Of a stretch of DNA of 64,000 nt, positions 43,501 to 54,606 are shown piece after piece (position 1 is the first letter of the stretch; every line of letters starts with the position of its first letter). The translations under genes were made by a program, and so were the position numbers. Under the pieces are notes generated by a model. That model did no database searches and was not told the DNA's origin. It saw only the letters and a program-made list of their open reading frames with translations. This DNA comes from Euglena gracilis (lineage: Eukaryota; Euglenida; Euglenophyceae; Euglenales), in contig CP154956.1 in the NCBI GenBank assembly GCA_039621445.1, forward strand, positions 7,900,584-7,964,583. Reading direction: 5' to 3'.

Positions 43501-44310
43501 CCGACTGAGCGGATCCGCTACTTTTTGTGTGTGACCAGGGGTATAGATAACCACAAGGTTGAATTGACTCAAGAACTCATGCCATCTGCATCGCCTTCCG
43601 ACCGATGACATGGCCTTGTTCAAATCCTCGGTGTACCAGTGTTGGAGACTCTCATGGTCGGTCTTGACGAGGATCTGGACAAGGCTGCTGGCTACCCAGC
43701 TTCGGAATTTCTGGAGTATAAGCACGATTGCGTAGGTTTCCTTCTCGCGTATACTCCATTTGACTTGACCTTTTCCATCGTCGCCCTGTAACTTTCTGCT
43801 GAAGAAAGCCACAGGTCGGAGCTCATCCGCCGCATTATGCTGGCTAAGAACTCCGCCAACAGCGTAATCGCTGCTGTCGACTTCCAACACGTATGGTTTG
43901 TACGGGTGCGCGATTTCGAGGACAACATTCTCCAAAAGCAAAACCTTGATTTTCTCAAGGGCGTCGCGCATTTGGTCATCCCAAATGACTTTGGTGTTGT
44001 CAACAGCCCGGTTTTTGAGCTGTTTGGTGAGGGGCACCGCGATTTTCGCGAAGTCCCTCATATAAATCGCGTAGTATTGGGCTAATCCCAAAAATCTTCC
44101 AACCCGTATGGTTTGTACGGGTCCGCGATTTCGAGGACAACATTCTCCAAAAGCAAAACCTTGATTTTCTCAAGGGCCTCGCGCATTTGGTCATCCCAAA
44201 TGACTTTGGTGTTGTCAACAGCCCGGTTTTTGAGCTGTTTGGTGAGGGGCACCGCGATTTTCGCGAAGTCCTTCATATAAATCGCGTAGTATTGGGCTAA
44301 TCCCAAAAAT
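43500..44310 (-). pseudogene. Copy 3 RT thumb and RNase H, with 215-bp tandem duplication
   Basis: RNase H motifs: YKPYVLEVDSSDYAVGGVLS (Asp), VKWSIREKETYAIVLILQKF (Glu), VKTDHESLQHW (Asp), then IYTPGHTQKVADPLSRAPWY (His, Asp). The thumb segment GLAQYYAIYMRDFAKIAVPL is present twice because 43881-44095 is repeated at 44096-44310. As 215 is not a multiple of 3, the duplication breaks the frame. The two units differ at a handful of sites. Confidence 0.85.
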
Positions 44311-45240
44311 CCTTTGAGGTGAGTAATCGTTTTGATTACCTCAGGGGTCCATTTCTTAATAGCTTCGAGTTTACTCGGAGCGGCTTTCCGCTGTCCATTG
44401 CTGAGGATGTGCCCGCAAAATTTTATAAGTATCCGAAACAAATGCATTTTCGCGCCTTTCGCGAAAAGCACATGTTTTTGAAAAGCGGTTAATACCGCCA
44501 AACATGGTGGAAGTGTGTGACGAGGATATCCTCGCTCGATTTTGCGGATGGTGGTGGTGTTCCCACCAGCACATCATCAATGTACACAATGGCAAACGTT
44601 AAATCGCGTAGAACCCATTGTATCATGCGCTGAAACATGGCTGGGCCATTCTTAACACCCATGGGGAGTACCGTCCATTGGTACACACCCTTGGATGTCA
44701 CGAATGCCGTGTATGGTTGGGAGTCAGGGTGTAAGTGCATTTGGTGAAAACCGTCCTCCAGATCGAAAATTGACCACAACCGGTTTTCCGATTGTTTGGT
44801 GATCAAATCCTCGATCAGGGGGAGCGGGAAGGGATCATCCCTTGTTTGGGAGTTCAGGTACCGGTAATCCAGCACCAGTCTCCATTTCTTCTGACCTGAG
44901 GGGTCTGGGGGTTTAGGAACAACGAATGCCTGGGATGTCCACTCGCTTTTCGAGGGTACAATCCACTTGCGCTGAATAAGCTTCTCAATCATTTCATTGA
45001 GAGCTTGTTCGCGTTCTCCCGAACAACGAAAAAATTTCCGGTGCATTGGCTTGGCTCCATCCTTAAGCTCGATCTTACAAACACCGAACGGACCGCGTAT
45101 CGCGGGGTCGATGTCGCACGCGTATACTGGATTTTCCAGCACACCGTGAAATTCGCGGGTAATCCGCGAACAGAATTCGGCTGACTTAGGATGCTGACCT
45201 GCACTCTCGATGACTGCGGAAACCACCAGGGTATCCCTGG
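44310..45240 (-). pseudogene. Copy 3 reverse transcriptase
   Basis: Standard Ty3 RT. Fingers: SEWTSQAFVVPKPPDPSGQK, KWRLVLDYRYLNSQTRDDPF. Motif A: LWSIFDLEDGFHQMHLHPDS. Motif B: TVLPMGVKNGPAMFQRMIQW. Motif C: FAIVYIDDVLVG (about 44565-44595) with the intact YIDD box. One missing T near 44503 shifts the frame after ILVTHFHHV into AVLTAFQKHVLFAKGAKMHL, which continues the palm/thumb. All catalytic Asp residues are present, so apart from the frameshift the enzyme looks recent. Confidence 0.9.
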
Positions 45241-46546
45241 GGCTACCGAGCTTCCTCGGCACCGCAAATTCGGACATTCCGAATGCATCGAAGAAACATA
45301 CGCGAAAAATGATTTCTTGCAAGGGTGGTAATATTTTACCACAAAAGTCTTCAAAAATCGGTACATTAGTGGGTAAATCCCACCAATGAAAACACACATA
45401 CGATAGTTGGGTGAACCATTCCGCTTCCGGAATGATGGGTATGAGAATAACTCCACGGGCTTCATCCCGCAGAATTTTCTCAACCGCACATTCGATAAGT
45501 TTTGGGGGAGGGTGCATCCATAACACCGTGTCACCCCAAAATTTATCAAATGCGTTGGAGTGTTGTGACCAATGACGTGGCAGACGGGCATGCGCATTGG
45601 ATGAAAAGGCATCGATTTCCAATGCCAAATCAAAAGAATCAGCCAATGTCGCGATTTTGGAAAACCATCGTTCCAAAATGCGATATTGACCAAAATTGAA
45701 AGCATTCCATACGCGTTTCGCGTATTCATGCACCCGATTTCCGGGTTGGAGTGAAGAAACACAATGAATGGATCCACAAACATGCGGGTTGTCTTCCACT
45801 ACCTCAAGGGGTAATCCCAAGGGAGTTTGGACAGGTTGGGGGTTTCCCCATTCCGCATCAAATTCATACCAAGTGTACTCTGGATGGTGATTAGACATAA
45901 CGCTTTTCGCGTTTCCAAACAACGAGGTTAATCCGCGTTGTTGGAGAACTCGGTGTATCTCCGCGCATTGCGGGCTACAACCAAGTGTATCCTGGGGTGT
46001 GGATTCCGTATTCGGAATTGCGATTAGTGTCGGATTTTGAACTAGACATCCACAATCGAAATCCGATTGGGTGGAAATTCTCCTGCAGTGCACACATTGG
46101 AAGGAAGTGTAGTGGTGTGACGGGTGTGCGTGTACGTGGGTGTCGATGGCATTAGCCGGTGAGTCTTGTACAGGTGTGCCTGGATTCGGCACAACTGGTG
46201 GGTAGCGGAGTGGTGGTGTGGCTGGGCGACTACTCGACACCGATATATCTTCAGGCCTTTGGGCTTTCGTCTTGTAACCCAGTGAAACGGCGGGGGTACC
46301 GCTACTCGCTTGCCCTGCCTCATGTGGAACGCATGTTGGTGTGTCATTGGGCAGGGGGGAGGCTTTCTCCGTACCCCGGGTGTGGAAAACGGTTCTTGGT
46401 GTGGTGGATAACGGTGTTGCCATTGTGGGTAACGGTGTTGGAAAAGTGGTGGTCATCATGGCAGATGTCAACGGTGATGGTGGTTTGGGTGTCAATGAAG
46501 TGGTGGGTGCTGTGCGCAAACCGTTGGAGTGGCAATCCACAACCAA
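45240..46546 (-). CDS. Copy 3 protease-RT insert: Cys cluster and methyltransferase-like domain
   Basis: About 435 residues between protease and RT, in frame with RT. First a Thr/Pro/Ser-rich linker. Then a Cys cluster (TSFQCVHCRRISTQSDFDCG, about 46048-46105) and CSPQCAEIH. Then a domain near 45640-45390 reading FDLALEIDAFSSNAHARLPR, HWSQHSNAFDKFWGDTVLWM, HPPPKLIECAVEKILRDEAR, GVILIPIIPEAEWF. The layout Asp-x-Phe...Asn...W...xPPxxLI...P...W resembles phage Dam-type N6-adenine methyltransferases and the similar domain of DIRS retroelements. The catalytic (D/N)PP(Y/F) reads HPPP here and HPPL in copy 4, so catalysis is doubtful. Only four residues after IDAF are changed between copies 3 and 4 in this core, suggesting constraint. 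Confidence 0.55.
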
Positions 46547-47125
46547 TCGGTACTGGCGTAAAAATGGTTATCCCAAAATTACGTCAGACCCGTGAATTCC
46601 GGACTCGTAACCCCAAATATTGGTGAAATGTTGTAATTGTGGGGGTTGTGAGTGATGCTTCGGAATGATGGGCAAGAGTATCTCGAGCACACATCCCAAA
46701 TCACCACCACACATGGGGGTGTTATCCGCGGTTGTAATTTTTATCGGTTTCTTGGCGCTTACCAAGAGCGGGGTCGGTATCAACCACAACCGAAAGAGCA
46801 GTGCAATGCGACAACCAGTGTCAATGAGAATTTTAACTTTAGTGGAGAAATTTTGGATGCGGATTTCCGCTTGGACGAGTAATTCCATTAGTGGTACACA
46901 AAGTGAGGGGTCTGGCGAAAATACGTTTGCATGCCAGCTCTCCCATGAACCCTGTCCTACTTTGCTCAGCATTCCGAGCGGAAATGTGGAGTGGGGGGTA
47001 GGGGACCCGAAATAATTCCGGGTACTGACCGTGAAGGCGGATGGGCAGGGGGGGCAAGGTTGATCAGGTCTTACCTCCATCTGTTCATCAGCCCAGAGGT
47101 CCGTGCCCTCGGACCTCGGGCTCCC
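46547..47125 (-). pseudogene. Copy 3 aspartic protease region, in frame with gag after UAG
   Basis: Reading through the gag UAG gives GSPRSEGTDLWADEQMEV, then a short Pro/Cys segment and the protease. Active site: STKVKILIDTGCRIALLFRL with DTG at about 46820. The fold end is GSDVILG followed by TAA where copy 2 has Tyr (GYPFLRQ), a single nonsense change near 46571; the same frame then continues PFLRQYRLVVDCH. Pol is thus one frame from 47125 to the RT frameshift, save for this stop. An ATG (ATGGAGG, 47080) 45 nt after UAG could also allow reinitiation. Confidence 0.85.
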
Positions 47126-47128
47126 CTA
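47043..47128 (-). promoter_or_regulatory. Gag UAG with hairpin and possible pseudoknot (copy 3)
   Basis: UAG 47126-47128, spacer GGG, hairpin 47090-47122 (12-13 bp; stems AGCCC/GGGCT and AGGTCCG/CGGACCT, one C bulge, loop AGGGCA). Loop bases GGGCA can pair with TGCCC at 47052-47056 (or 47043-47047), giving an H-type pseudoknot. Gag and pol share one frame across it. This is the layout of gammaretroviral stop-codon readthrough, though the spacer there is 8 nt. Confidence 0.6.
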
Positions 47129-50100
47129 CTCCAAGTCCGAACCGGCCGCATAGCCGGCAACGGACGTTTTGGTGGAATAGATGGAATTCAATGAGCGCAC
47201 CGCCATTCGGGCCTCATTAAATTCCCCGTCCGAGGTCTCATCCCCCTCCCTTCCCGAAGCCGGGGTGTCCTCCTCCAAACAAGATATCTTGAAACGGACC
47301 TTTTGCCGGTTGGAGGAGTAACCACGGTCATCGCGACGCTTACCGTGATTTCCGTAGCCGGGCCGGGGGGAACGAGATCTGGGACATTTGGATGCGTGGT
47401 GATCTTTGGAACCACAAAGTGAACAACGGGATTTGTGGCGGGATTCCGCATAACGGGGGGAACGGTATTCCGTTCTTCCGTCAAACCGTCGTGGCGAACG
47501 GGTTTCCCGTCGACCATGACCGGTGTACCGGGGTTTCCCCGTTGACTCGCGTGAAAAGGATGATCCACTTCGCGAACGAGATCGTGAAGAATCGCGATTG
47601 AAATCCCGTTTTCGGGCAGGGGGGCCAGGTGACCGACCGCGAGAAGGACGGCTTCTCGACCATCACGCGATGGTGACTTGGGCCTACTACCGCTAAAGCG
47701 GTTCTCCGAAGACCGTGAAACTCCCGATTGACGTGAAAACGCCGAGGAACCCGATCCCCGTGAGGAGGTCGAGCCCCTTGGGCTTCCAATACGCTTTCGC
47801 GCATCGGGATTCGGGCATTCCCGAGACATGTGACCAGATTTGTTGCACAAAAAGCACAGTTTATCCGTGCCCTGGTCCGAAGAACGCTGATTCCGCGTTT
47901 TCGATCCCGTAGTGGGTGATCTTGGTGACATGGGTGATTTTTGCATCGCATTAACCGCACCCGCAGGGATTCCCGCGGTGGGATGCGTTTGGAAAGCGGA
48001 CTGTATTTGTCCCAAAACTTGTGTGAGCTTGAGTTGCTTTGACACATAATTCCAACGTTGGGCAAGAGTCATCTCATGCCCTGCCAACTCCTCGCGATGG
48101 ATATCCTTCACGAGGGATGGTGTGAAATGCAACAAAACCGCATCGAATTGTTCGCGCATTTGCTTCTCGCTAAGTTCATCAACTTCGGAAGCAAGTGCTA
48201 ACCATTTGGCATACCAAAGGTCAATGGATTTCCATTTGCGATCCGATGGCGCGCTTTGTCGCCACTTCTTCTCCAGGGTAATCCTGGTGACCAAACTTGA
48301 GTTGGTTGAAGCGTATTGCTCAACCAGGTCATCGAATGATACGCCATTACGTATCACCAAATTGCGTGCGCGTTCGCGCTCCTCCCTCGGTAGGCAATCG
48401 ATGAATTCCATCTTGACTACCTCGGGATTCGGGTCTTGGGTGGGTCCCTTTAGTGCCCAATAGTATTCCCAGTCCCGAAAAAATTGTCTCCATGTGGTTG
48501 GATCCCTGTCCCATTGGGGCTTCACCTTGTTCGCGATTGCGATGGTGCCCTTGAAGTCTCTCTGAGTAAGCCGCTGACCCTCGGTGGTATTCCAGGGGTT
48601 TGGGTCAGGGTAATTCTTAACACCAAACGCGTTTCGCGGATTTTCCGCTCCATGTGTAACCCGTGCAGGATTTCCCGCACCAAGTGTAATCCTGCACCAA
48701 GTTGGCAGGATTTTCGTGCGGGAATTGTGAAAAATGTGGTGAATTTCTCCCGGTGGGGCGGGTTTCCCGCCGAGAACCCGACGGGTGGTCTGGTAATCCA
48801 GAACCCGTTGGTGGTTGGTATGATCGCGAATGCGGCACATGACCAATACCAGGTGTGGGGTGTTGGCTCATTCCTCGTACAAGGTTGGAATGTTGAATTT
48901 CTTGGTGGAGACTCGAATTTTCGAGTGGGGGGTCAATTTCCTCATCGGAAATGTCGTGCGAAGAGTGTGTTTGTGGTGTTGGCAAATGCAAAGGTGGTAC
49001 AATTCGCGTTTTCGCGGGTGGTTGTACCAAATTCGCGGTGGATGTAGGGATTCCTACTCCGGAAATGGTAATTTGAGAACGCGATTCCGGGACATTTGGA
49101 ATACCAACCGCAGCGCTTACCGCGGTGGATGGTGGCACAACCGGTACCGGAGTGGACATTTTATCCAAACTCGCGGACAAGTCATGCACCGTTTCTTCCA
49201 AATGTTCCACCAACTGGAGTTGGCCGCAAATACGGTCAACCTCAGTCTCCAAATGCCTAATGCGTTTGCGGTAACGGGAAAAGTCTTCCAAGTGTGGCAA
49301 CTTTTCAGAAACCAAGTGTAATTCTTGGGCAAGATTTCCTTGGGACTCCTCCACATTCCGGAGTTGACCCGCAAGCGCTTTTACCGCATTTGAAACGGTT
49401 TGCAATTGGTGGAGTGACTTGGTGGGGGTTTCCGCGGTGGTGCGCGAATATTCTGCGGTTGGCTTTCCCAACAACGCAAAAATTCGTCCATCCAACCAAG
49501 AAACCTCATCTTGCATGGATCGGGCATTCCGATTCACCGATTCCTCAAGTTGAATCAAACTTGTGCAAAAGGCTTGCAAGGTTTCCTTGTTGTCACCAAG
49601 CATTTTGTTGTAAAATGAGCGAAACTCCGGTGACTCGGATATCCGAGCACGCGGAATGGGGGGTAGTGAGCGGATTTCCGCCACTGTGGTGGACAACAAG
49701 GTGCAACGGGTTTGTAATTCCCCAATAGCGGCTTGAATACCACTAATGTCGGGAATTCGCTTGGAAAGTGCGGAAACATGCTCCTGCAAACCGACAACGG
49801 TGGCATTAATACCGCCAATGTCCCTTTGCATTTGTTGTTGCGTAAAATCCGACCGTTGTGCGCAATCCGCGATTTTCGCGTTCAAGGTGGTTAATCCATC
49901 CTGATTTGCGGCACAATGGCAGGATTTTTGCTCCAAGTGTAAAATTCGTTCCTCCAAAAGCTGGATTTGCGTACGGGGAACAAAATTTTCTTGCACTTTC
50001 GCCTGGAATTGCTTCAAGTGCTCGATTTCCGAGCCAAGATGCAAAATCCGTTGTTGGGCTTCTTGGAAAGAAGTGGTAAGTGCGGCAAAATGCTCAACCG

Positions 50101-51212
50101 CGACAAAGTTACCGATTTCCGGCATTTTGGGGGTGGCATTTTGCGCTTGTAACTGTTGCTGCAATTGCAGTAACATGGTTGAACAGGATTCCACTTTGGC
50201 AAAAAGATGGCTCATACCATCTTGCACATGCAGAAACTTGGAATCATTCCGCGTTTCCGCTTCATGCAGCATTTCGCTGATTTGTTGGAAATTTTGTGGA
50301 AGTTGGATGCGCAAAATACTGTCAACACTTTCTCGAAAATGCTGAAGGTCTTTCCCCGCATTTTCAAAATTGTGTTGGCAATATTTGCCAATTTCCTGCA
50401 AATAATTCCAGCAACATTCCAATTTGGTGTTGACAACCCTTTGATTGTCCTCATCAAACTGCAACACTTTGTTGAGCATGGTTGCGCATTCCGCAACGCA
50501 TTGGTGGACATGCAAAATTTGCTTGCTAAGCGGGTGATCCGCTGGGAGTTGACCGAGAATTCGGTAAACATCACCGGGGGTGAGGTTATCCCTCAAATCT
50601 TCCTCATAGTCCTCCACAATAGAAACGGCACCAGAGATTTCCGGTACCACCAGACGCATATCTGGGTTCCATGACAATGCAGGGAAAACCGCAGCTTCCG
50701 CGGGTAATCCCGGCAATGCGCGAAATGGTGTGGTGGGTGGTAATTGAAGGGGGGGGTTGGAAAAAACACGGTGTTTCCACCGAGTTGCACTCCAGAAGGC
50801 CCACCGGTGCTTCCACCGGGGATCTTTTGGGTGTGAACAGAGCAAAGGGCAAATACCCCTCACTTTGTTGATGCATAACATGAGTAACCGAGTGTGAGGG
50901 TGCAAGGGGTTCATCCCCTCGCCGTATCAATGATGGGTGAATCGGGATGGAGGAAGGCATTTTGCCACCTACATCCCGCACAATCAATGACAATGATGAT
51001 GAAGAGGGTTCATTACCCCCATGCAATAATAAAGGCGTTTCGCCTTTTGACAATGTCAAATGAGTCAAATTGCCTTCTTCTTGCTTGGGGGGTCGGGAAT
51101 TGGAACTTGTTTCATTCAAACCGTTCCAATCCCCGCAATCTTCATCACAATTGCTCAATGAACTCATCAACAAGTCATAATCAAATTTGGGGTTGGGGCT
51201 TGTGCTCTGCAT
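47126..51212 (-). pseudogene. Copy 3 Gag, very long (about 1,360 codons)
   Basis: Start ATG 51212 (MQSTSPNPKFDYDLLMSSLS). In order: an acidic/Ser-rich N-terminus with VETPCFFQPPP (about 50770); a coiled-coil-prone region of about 480 residues (50560-49050; RTQIQLLEERILHLEQKSCH); a Pro/Ser-rich linker; the capsid-like region (48560-48020; DPTTWRQFFRDWEYYWALKG, DLWYAKWLALASEVDELSEK); CCHC1 (CFLCNKSGHMSREC, 47817-47858); an Arg/Ser-rich linker; CCHC2 (CSLCGSKDHHASKC, 47388-47430); and a C-terminus ending SDLE, UAG. Frameshifts lie near 50770, between 48640 and 48780, and near 47650. The gag is roughly three times the usual Ty3 length. Confidence 0.85.
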
Positions 51213-51525
51213 CTTTTGAGATGGGTAAAAAGGCAAAAAAACCAAAAATTCACACAAATAAGCAGAGAAACAGGGACCAGAAAGGTTGTATCGGCGATTA
51301 CCGAACAGAGCCTTCTGAGACCTGTATCCTTGCTTAAAGGTTGGCTAGGGGCCAGGAACAGTACTTTCACCGTGTTTCACGGCTCAGTACGATCCTCACC
51401 ACCAGTCAACCACAGAGTTTCTCTGTGTGGAACGTCTGTGTAGGTTCGTTGCCTAAATCTGCTACCAAGTGTATTACCTGGTAGCCTTTCTTCCTGTAGG
51501 ATCTTTGACCTATTCTGCTACCAAG
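51213..51525 (-). promoter_or_regulatory. Copy 3 leader with two primer-binding sites
   Basis: PBS 1: CT then TGGTAGCAGAATAGG, TGG at 51523. PBS 2: ACACTTGGTAGCAGATTTAGG, TGG at 51467, 56 nt further in. No ORF of note before the gag ATG. Confidence 0.75.
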
Positions 51526-51951
51526 TGTACGTCCAAAACTTTCCCTTTTCCCCTTTTTGGAACTTTCTGTAAAAACCTTTCGCTTTCGCCTTGGTGCGCA
51601 GCCTACTTATGGTAGGGAAAAGTCTTTGGAGTAACGAAAAGTGGTTTTCCCCTTTTCTTCCCAATTCCCCAAGAAGCAAAGCACAAAGCAAAGATTCAGA
51701 AGTTTCTTCTGAGATCAAAGTCGATTGTTCTGAGGGTTTTTCCCTCTGACAAAACCAATGGTGAAACTTGGAGATTGTGAGAGTAAAGAATACCACCTGT
51801 GGGGGAAGGAGAGAAAAGTGCTGACGTGTCCAGGGGCAGATCCCAGAAGGGTCTGCCACGATCCTACCAGCTGTGGTTTTCCACAGTGGTGCGACCGTCA
51901 CAGAACCCACTCTGCAGGTGTCCTACAGAGCTGGGACGTGCCTGGTATACA
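51526..51951 (-). repeat. Copy 3 5' LTR
   Basis: 426 bp, ending GGTATACA on the plus strand against GGTACACA in its partner. About 98% identical to 35165-35590 by eye. Confidence 0.92.
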
Positions 51952-51958
51952 ATGGCAG
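51952..51958. repeat. 7-bp target-site duplication of copy 3 (right)
   Basis: ATGGCAG, the partner of 35158-35164. Confidence 0.85.
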
Positions 51959-54030
51959 AGCAAATGAAGAGAACAAGCGGGGTAAAAATACGGCAGCAAG
52001 CCCCGTCCAGGGAGGTGTCAATTAGGACAACCAGAGCAAGGGGGCAAAAATCTGCGCTGGCAGGCCTGGTCCTGGGGCGTGGATTGCGAGGGCGATGTGT
52101 CAATTTTTTTTTCCGGCAACAAGCCTGGTCCTGGGGAGCACCGGTGTGGATCGCGGGGGCGAGGGGGCTAAAATCTGCGGCAGCAAGCCTAGTCTGGGGG
52201 AGCGTGGGCGTGGGCCGCGAGGACGAGGTGTCAAAAATCGAGGCAGCAAGCCTGGTCCCGGGACACGGATGAAGAGGGCTAGAGAACCAAAATTTGCGGC
52301 AGCATGCCTGTTACTGTGGAGCAGAAGAATAAATCCAAATTTAAAGACAATATATCAAAAAAAAATCAAAATTTACAGCAGGGGCAAGCAAAATCTGCGG
52401 CAACAAGACTGGTCATGGGGGCATCAACGTGGGTCAATAGAACAAGGGGGCTAAAATTTGCTATAGCAGGCATCGTTTTTTGGTCCGTCGTCGTGGATCC
52501 AGATGGCAAATGAGTTAAAATATGCGGCAGCAAGCCTAGACTGGGGAAGCGGTGGCGCAGATGGAGAGGGCGAGAGGGACAAAATATTTGCAGGAACAAG
52601 CCTGGTCTTGGGGAGCGTCAGAGCAAATAAAGATTTAATCAAAATTTCCAAATCAAATTTATGGCAGCAAGAAACCTGGTCCTGGGGAGCGTCAACCTGG
52701 ACCGCCAGGACGAGAGGGCCAAAATTCGCGCCAACAAACCTGGTACTGTGGGGTGATTGAGCAAATGAAGAGTACAAGCGGGCTAAAAATTACTGCACCA
52801 CGCCCGGTCCAGGGAGGTGTCAATTTGGACTGCAAAAGGCGTGTAGGTAGAAATTTGCGCTGGCAGGCCTGGTCCTGGGTCGTGGCAGAGGCGTGGGTCG
52901 CGAGGGCGAGGTGTCAAAATTTGCGGCAGCAAGCCTGTTCCTGGGGGTCGTCGTGGATCGCGAGGGCGAGGGGGCTAAACTTTGTGGCAGCAAGCCTGGT
53001 CCTGGGCAGCAACAAGACTGGTCATGGGGGCATCAGCGTGGGTCAGTAGAGCGAGGGTGCCAAAATGTGCAATAGCAGGCCTCGGCGTGGATTGTAAAGG
53101 CGAGTGAGTTAAAATTTGCAGCAGCAAGCCTAGTCTGGGGGAGCAGCGGCGCGGATCAAGAGGGTGAGGTGTCAAAACGCAGTGCAAATCAATTTAGTAA
53201 AAAAAAATTGATTTTCAAAAAAAAATCAAATTTATGGCAACAAAACTGGTTCTGGGAGAGCGTCGGCGTGGATCGAGAGGGCCAGAGGTCCAAAATGTTG
53301 GGCAGCAAACCTGGTCCTGGGGAGCGCCAATCTGGACCGCCAGGGCGAGAGGGCCAAAATTTGCGGCAGCCAACCTGGCACTGTGGGATGGCAGCAAGCC
53401 TAGTCTAGGGGAGCGTGGGCGTGGGCCGCGAGGACAAGGTGTCAAAAATTGAGGCAGAAAACCTGGTCCCGGGACACAGATTGAGAGGGCGAGAGGACAA
53501 AAATTTGCGGCAGCATATGCCTGTTACTGTGGAGCAGAAGAGTAAATCCAAATTTACAGAAAATTTATTAAAAATAAAATAAAATAAAAATAAAAGTTTA
53601 CGGCAGGAAGGTTGGTCTGGGGGGCAGCGCCGCAGATCAAGAGGGCAAGAGGGCCAAATTTTTGGGCAGCAATCCTGGCCCTGGGAAGCGTCAACCTGGA
53701 CCGCCAGGGCGAGAGGGCCAAAAACGCGCCAGCAAACCTGGTGAAGTGGTGTAGCAGAGTAAATGAAGAGAACAAACAGGCTAAAAAATTGCGGCAGCAA
53801 GCCCGGTCCAGGGAGGTGTCAATTTGGACCGCAAGGGCGTGCAGGCCAAAATTTGCGCTGGCAGGGCCTGGTCCTGGGTCGCGGCAGAGGCGTGGGTCGC
53901 GAGGACGAGGTGTGGAAAAAAAAATTGCGGCAGCCTGTTCCTGGGGGTCGTCGGTGTGGGTCGGAGGGCCAGGGGGCTAAAATTTGCAGCAGGATGTCTG
54001 CGGAGCGGAGTGGATCGCGAGGGCGCTGGG
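51959..54030 (+). repeat. Minisatellite array, right part
   Basis: About 30 diverged units with the same core as the left part. Some units recur almost unchanged at a distance (GGTCCAGGGAGGTGTCAATT at about 52010, 52805 and 53810), pointing to a higher-order repeat of roughly 0.8-1 kb. Short AT-rich fillers (TCAAAATTT, AATTTATTAAAAATAAAATA) break the array. Confidence 0.8.
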
Positions 54031-54606
54031 CTTTAAGGGTTGCTAATTGGCCAGGATACATTAGGAGATAGAATGGGATGAGGTGGGGTTTGGGAAACGT
54101 TTAAACAATGCCTTTTTTTTCATGGTTACAGAACTTGGTATTCTGGACGTCTTGGAAAGGGTTGGACGAATTCCCAACTGGCATATTTTGAATGAGTGTT
54201 TCTCAGGATGGTGTTTCAGGAGGGATGCAAATGACATAAAGCAAATTGAAACAAAATTAGAGCCAATTTAAAAAAAAGATGGACGAAACCAAGGTACGGG
54301 CTGAAATTGTCAAAGCCTGGGGTAGCACAAGCACTCCAACGCACTACTGAAACTCCCCCCTCGTGGTGGGTCGCCAGAATAGTTTCTGAAAATAACCTTC
54401 TCTGATGGAACATCCCGCGATGGAGTGCTTTTTTTTTACCCCACGTGGTGGGGTAGCACCGCCTGAAAATTCAGCCTGGAAAGAAAGTGGGGCCCATCAA
54501 AATTTGGTGCAGGTTGTGTGAATGGGGGTGTTTGTCTAAAGCATGGTGAGAGTTAGATATAAGACACATATGCTTCACTGCGGGTTGGAGAGGTCGAGGG
54601 TCAAAA
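54031..54606. repeat. Flanking repeat, right copy, then unassigned DNA
   Basis: 54075-54230 matches 33885-34040. From about 54281 to 54606 I see no gene or known element. Confidence 0.5.

Larger units (their letters stand above)
35165..51951 (-). mobile_element. F1 copy 3: giant Ty3-type chromovirus, 16.8 kb, near complete
   Basis: LTRs 35165-35590 and 51526-51951, both 426 bp with about 7 differences. The target duplication is ATGGCAG. On the minus strand: LTR, two PBS motifs, gag (51212-47126), UAG with hairpin, pol (47125-41811) ending in a chromodomain, a third ORF (about 41569-36402), 3' UTR, polypurine tract, LTR. Few lesions were found: three gag frameshifts, one stop and two single-base frameshifts in pol, a 215-bp tandem duplication, and one frameshift in ORF3. 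It is the reference copy for the family. Confidence 0.92.
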
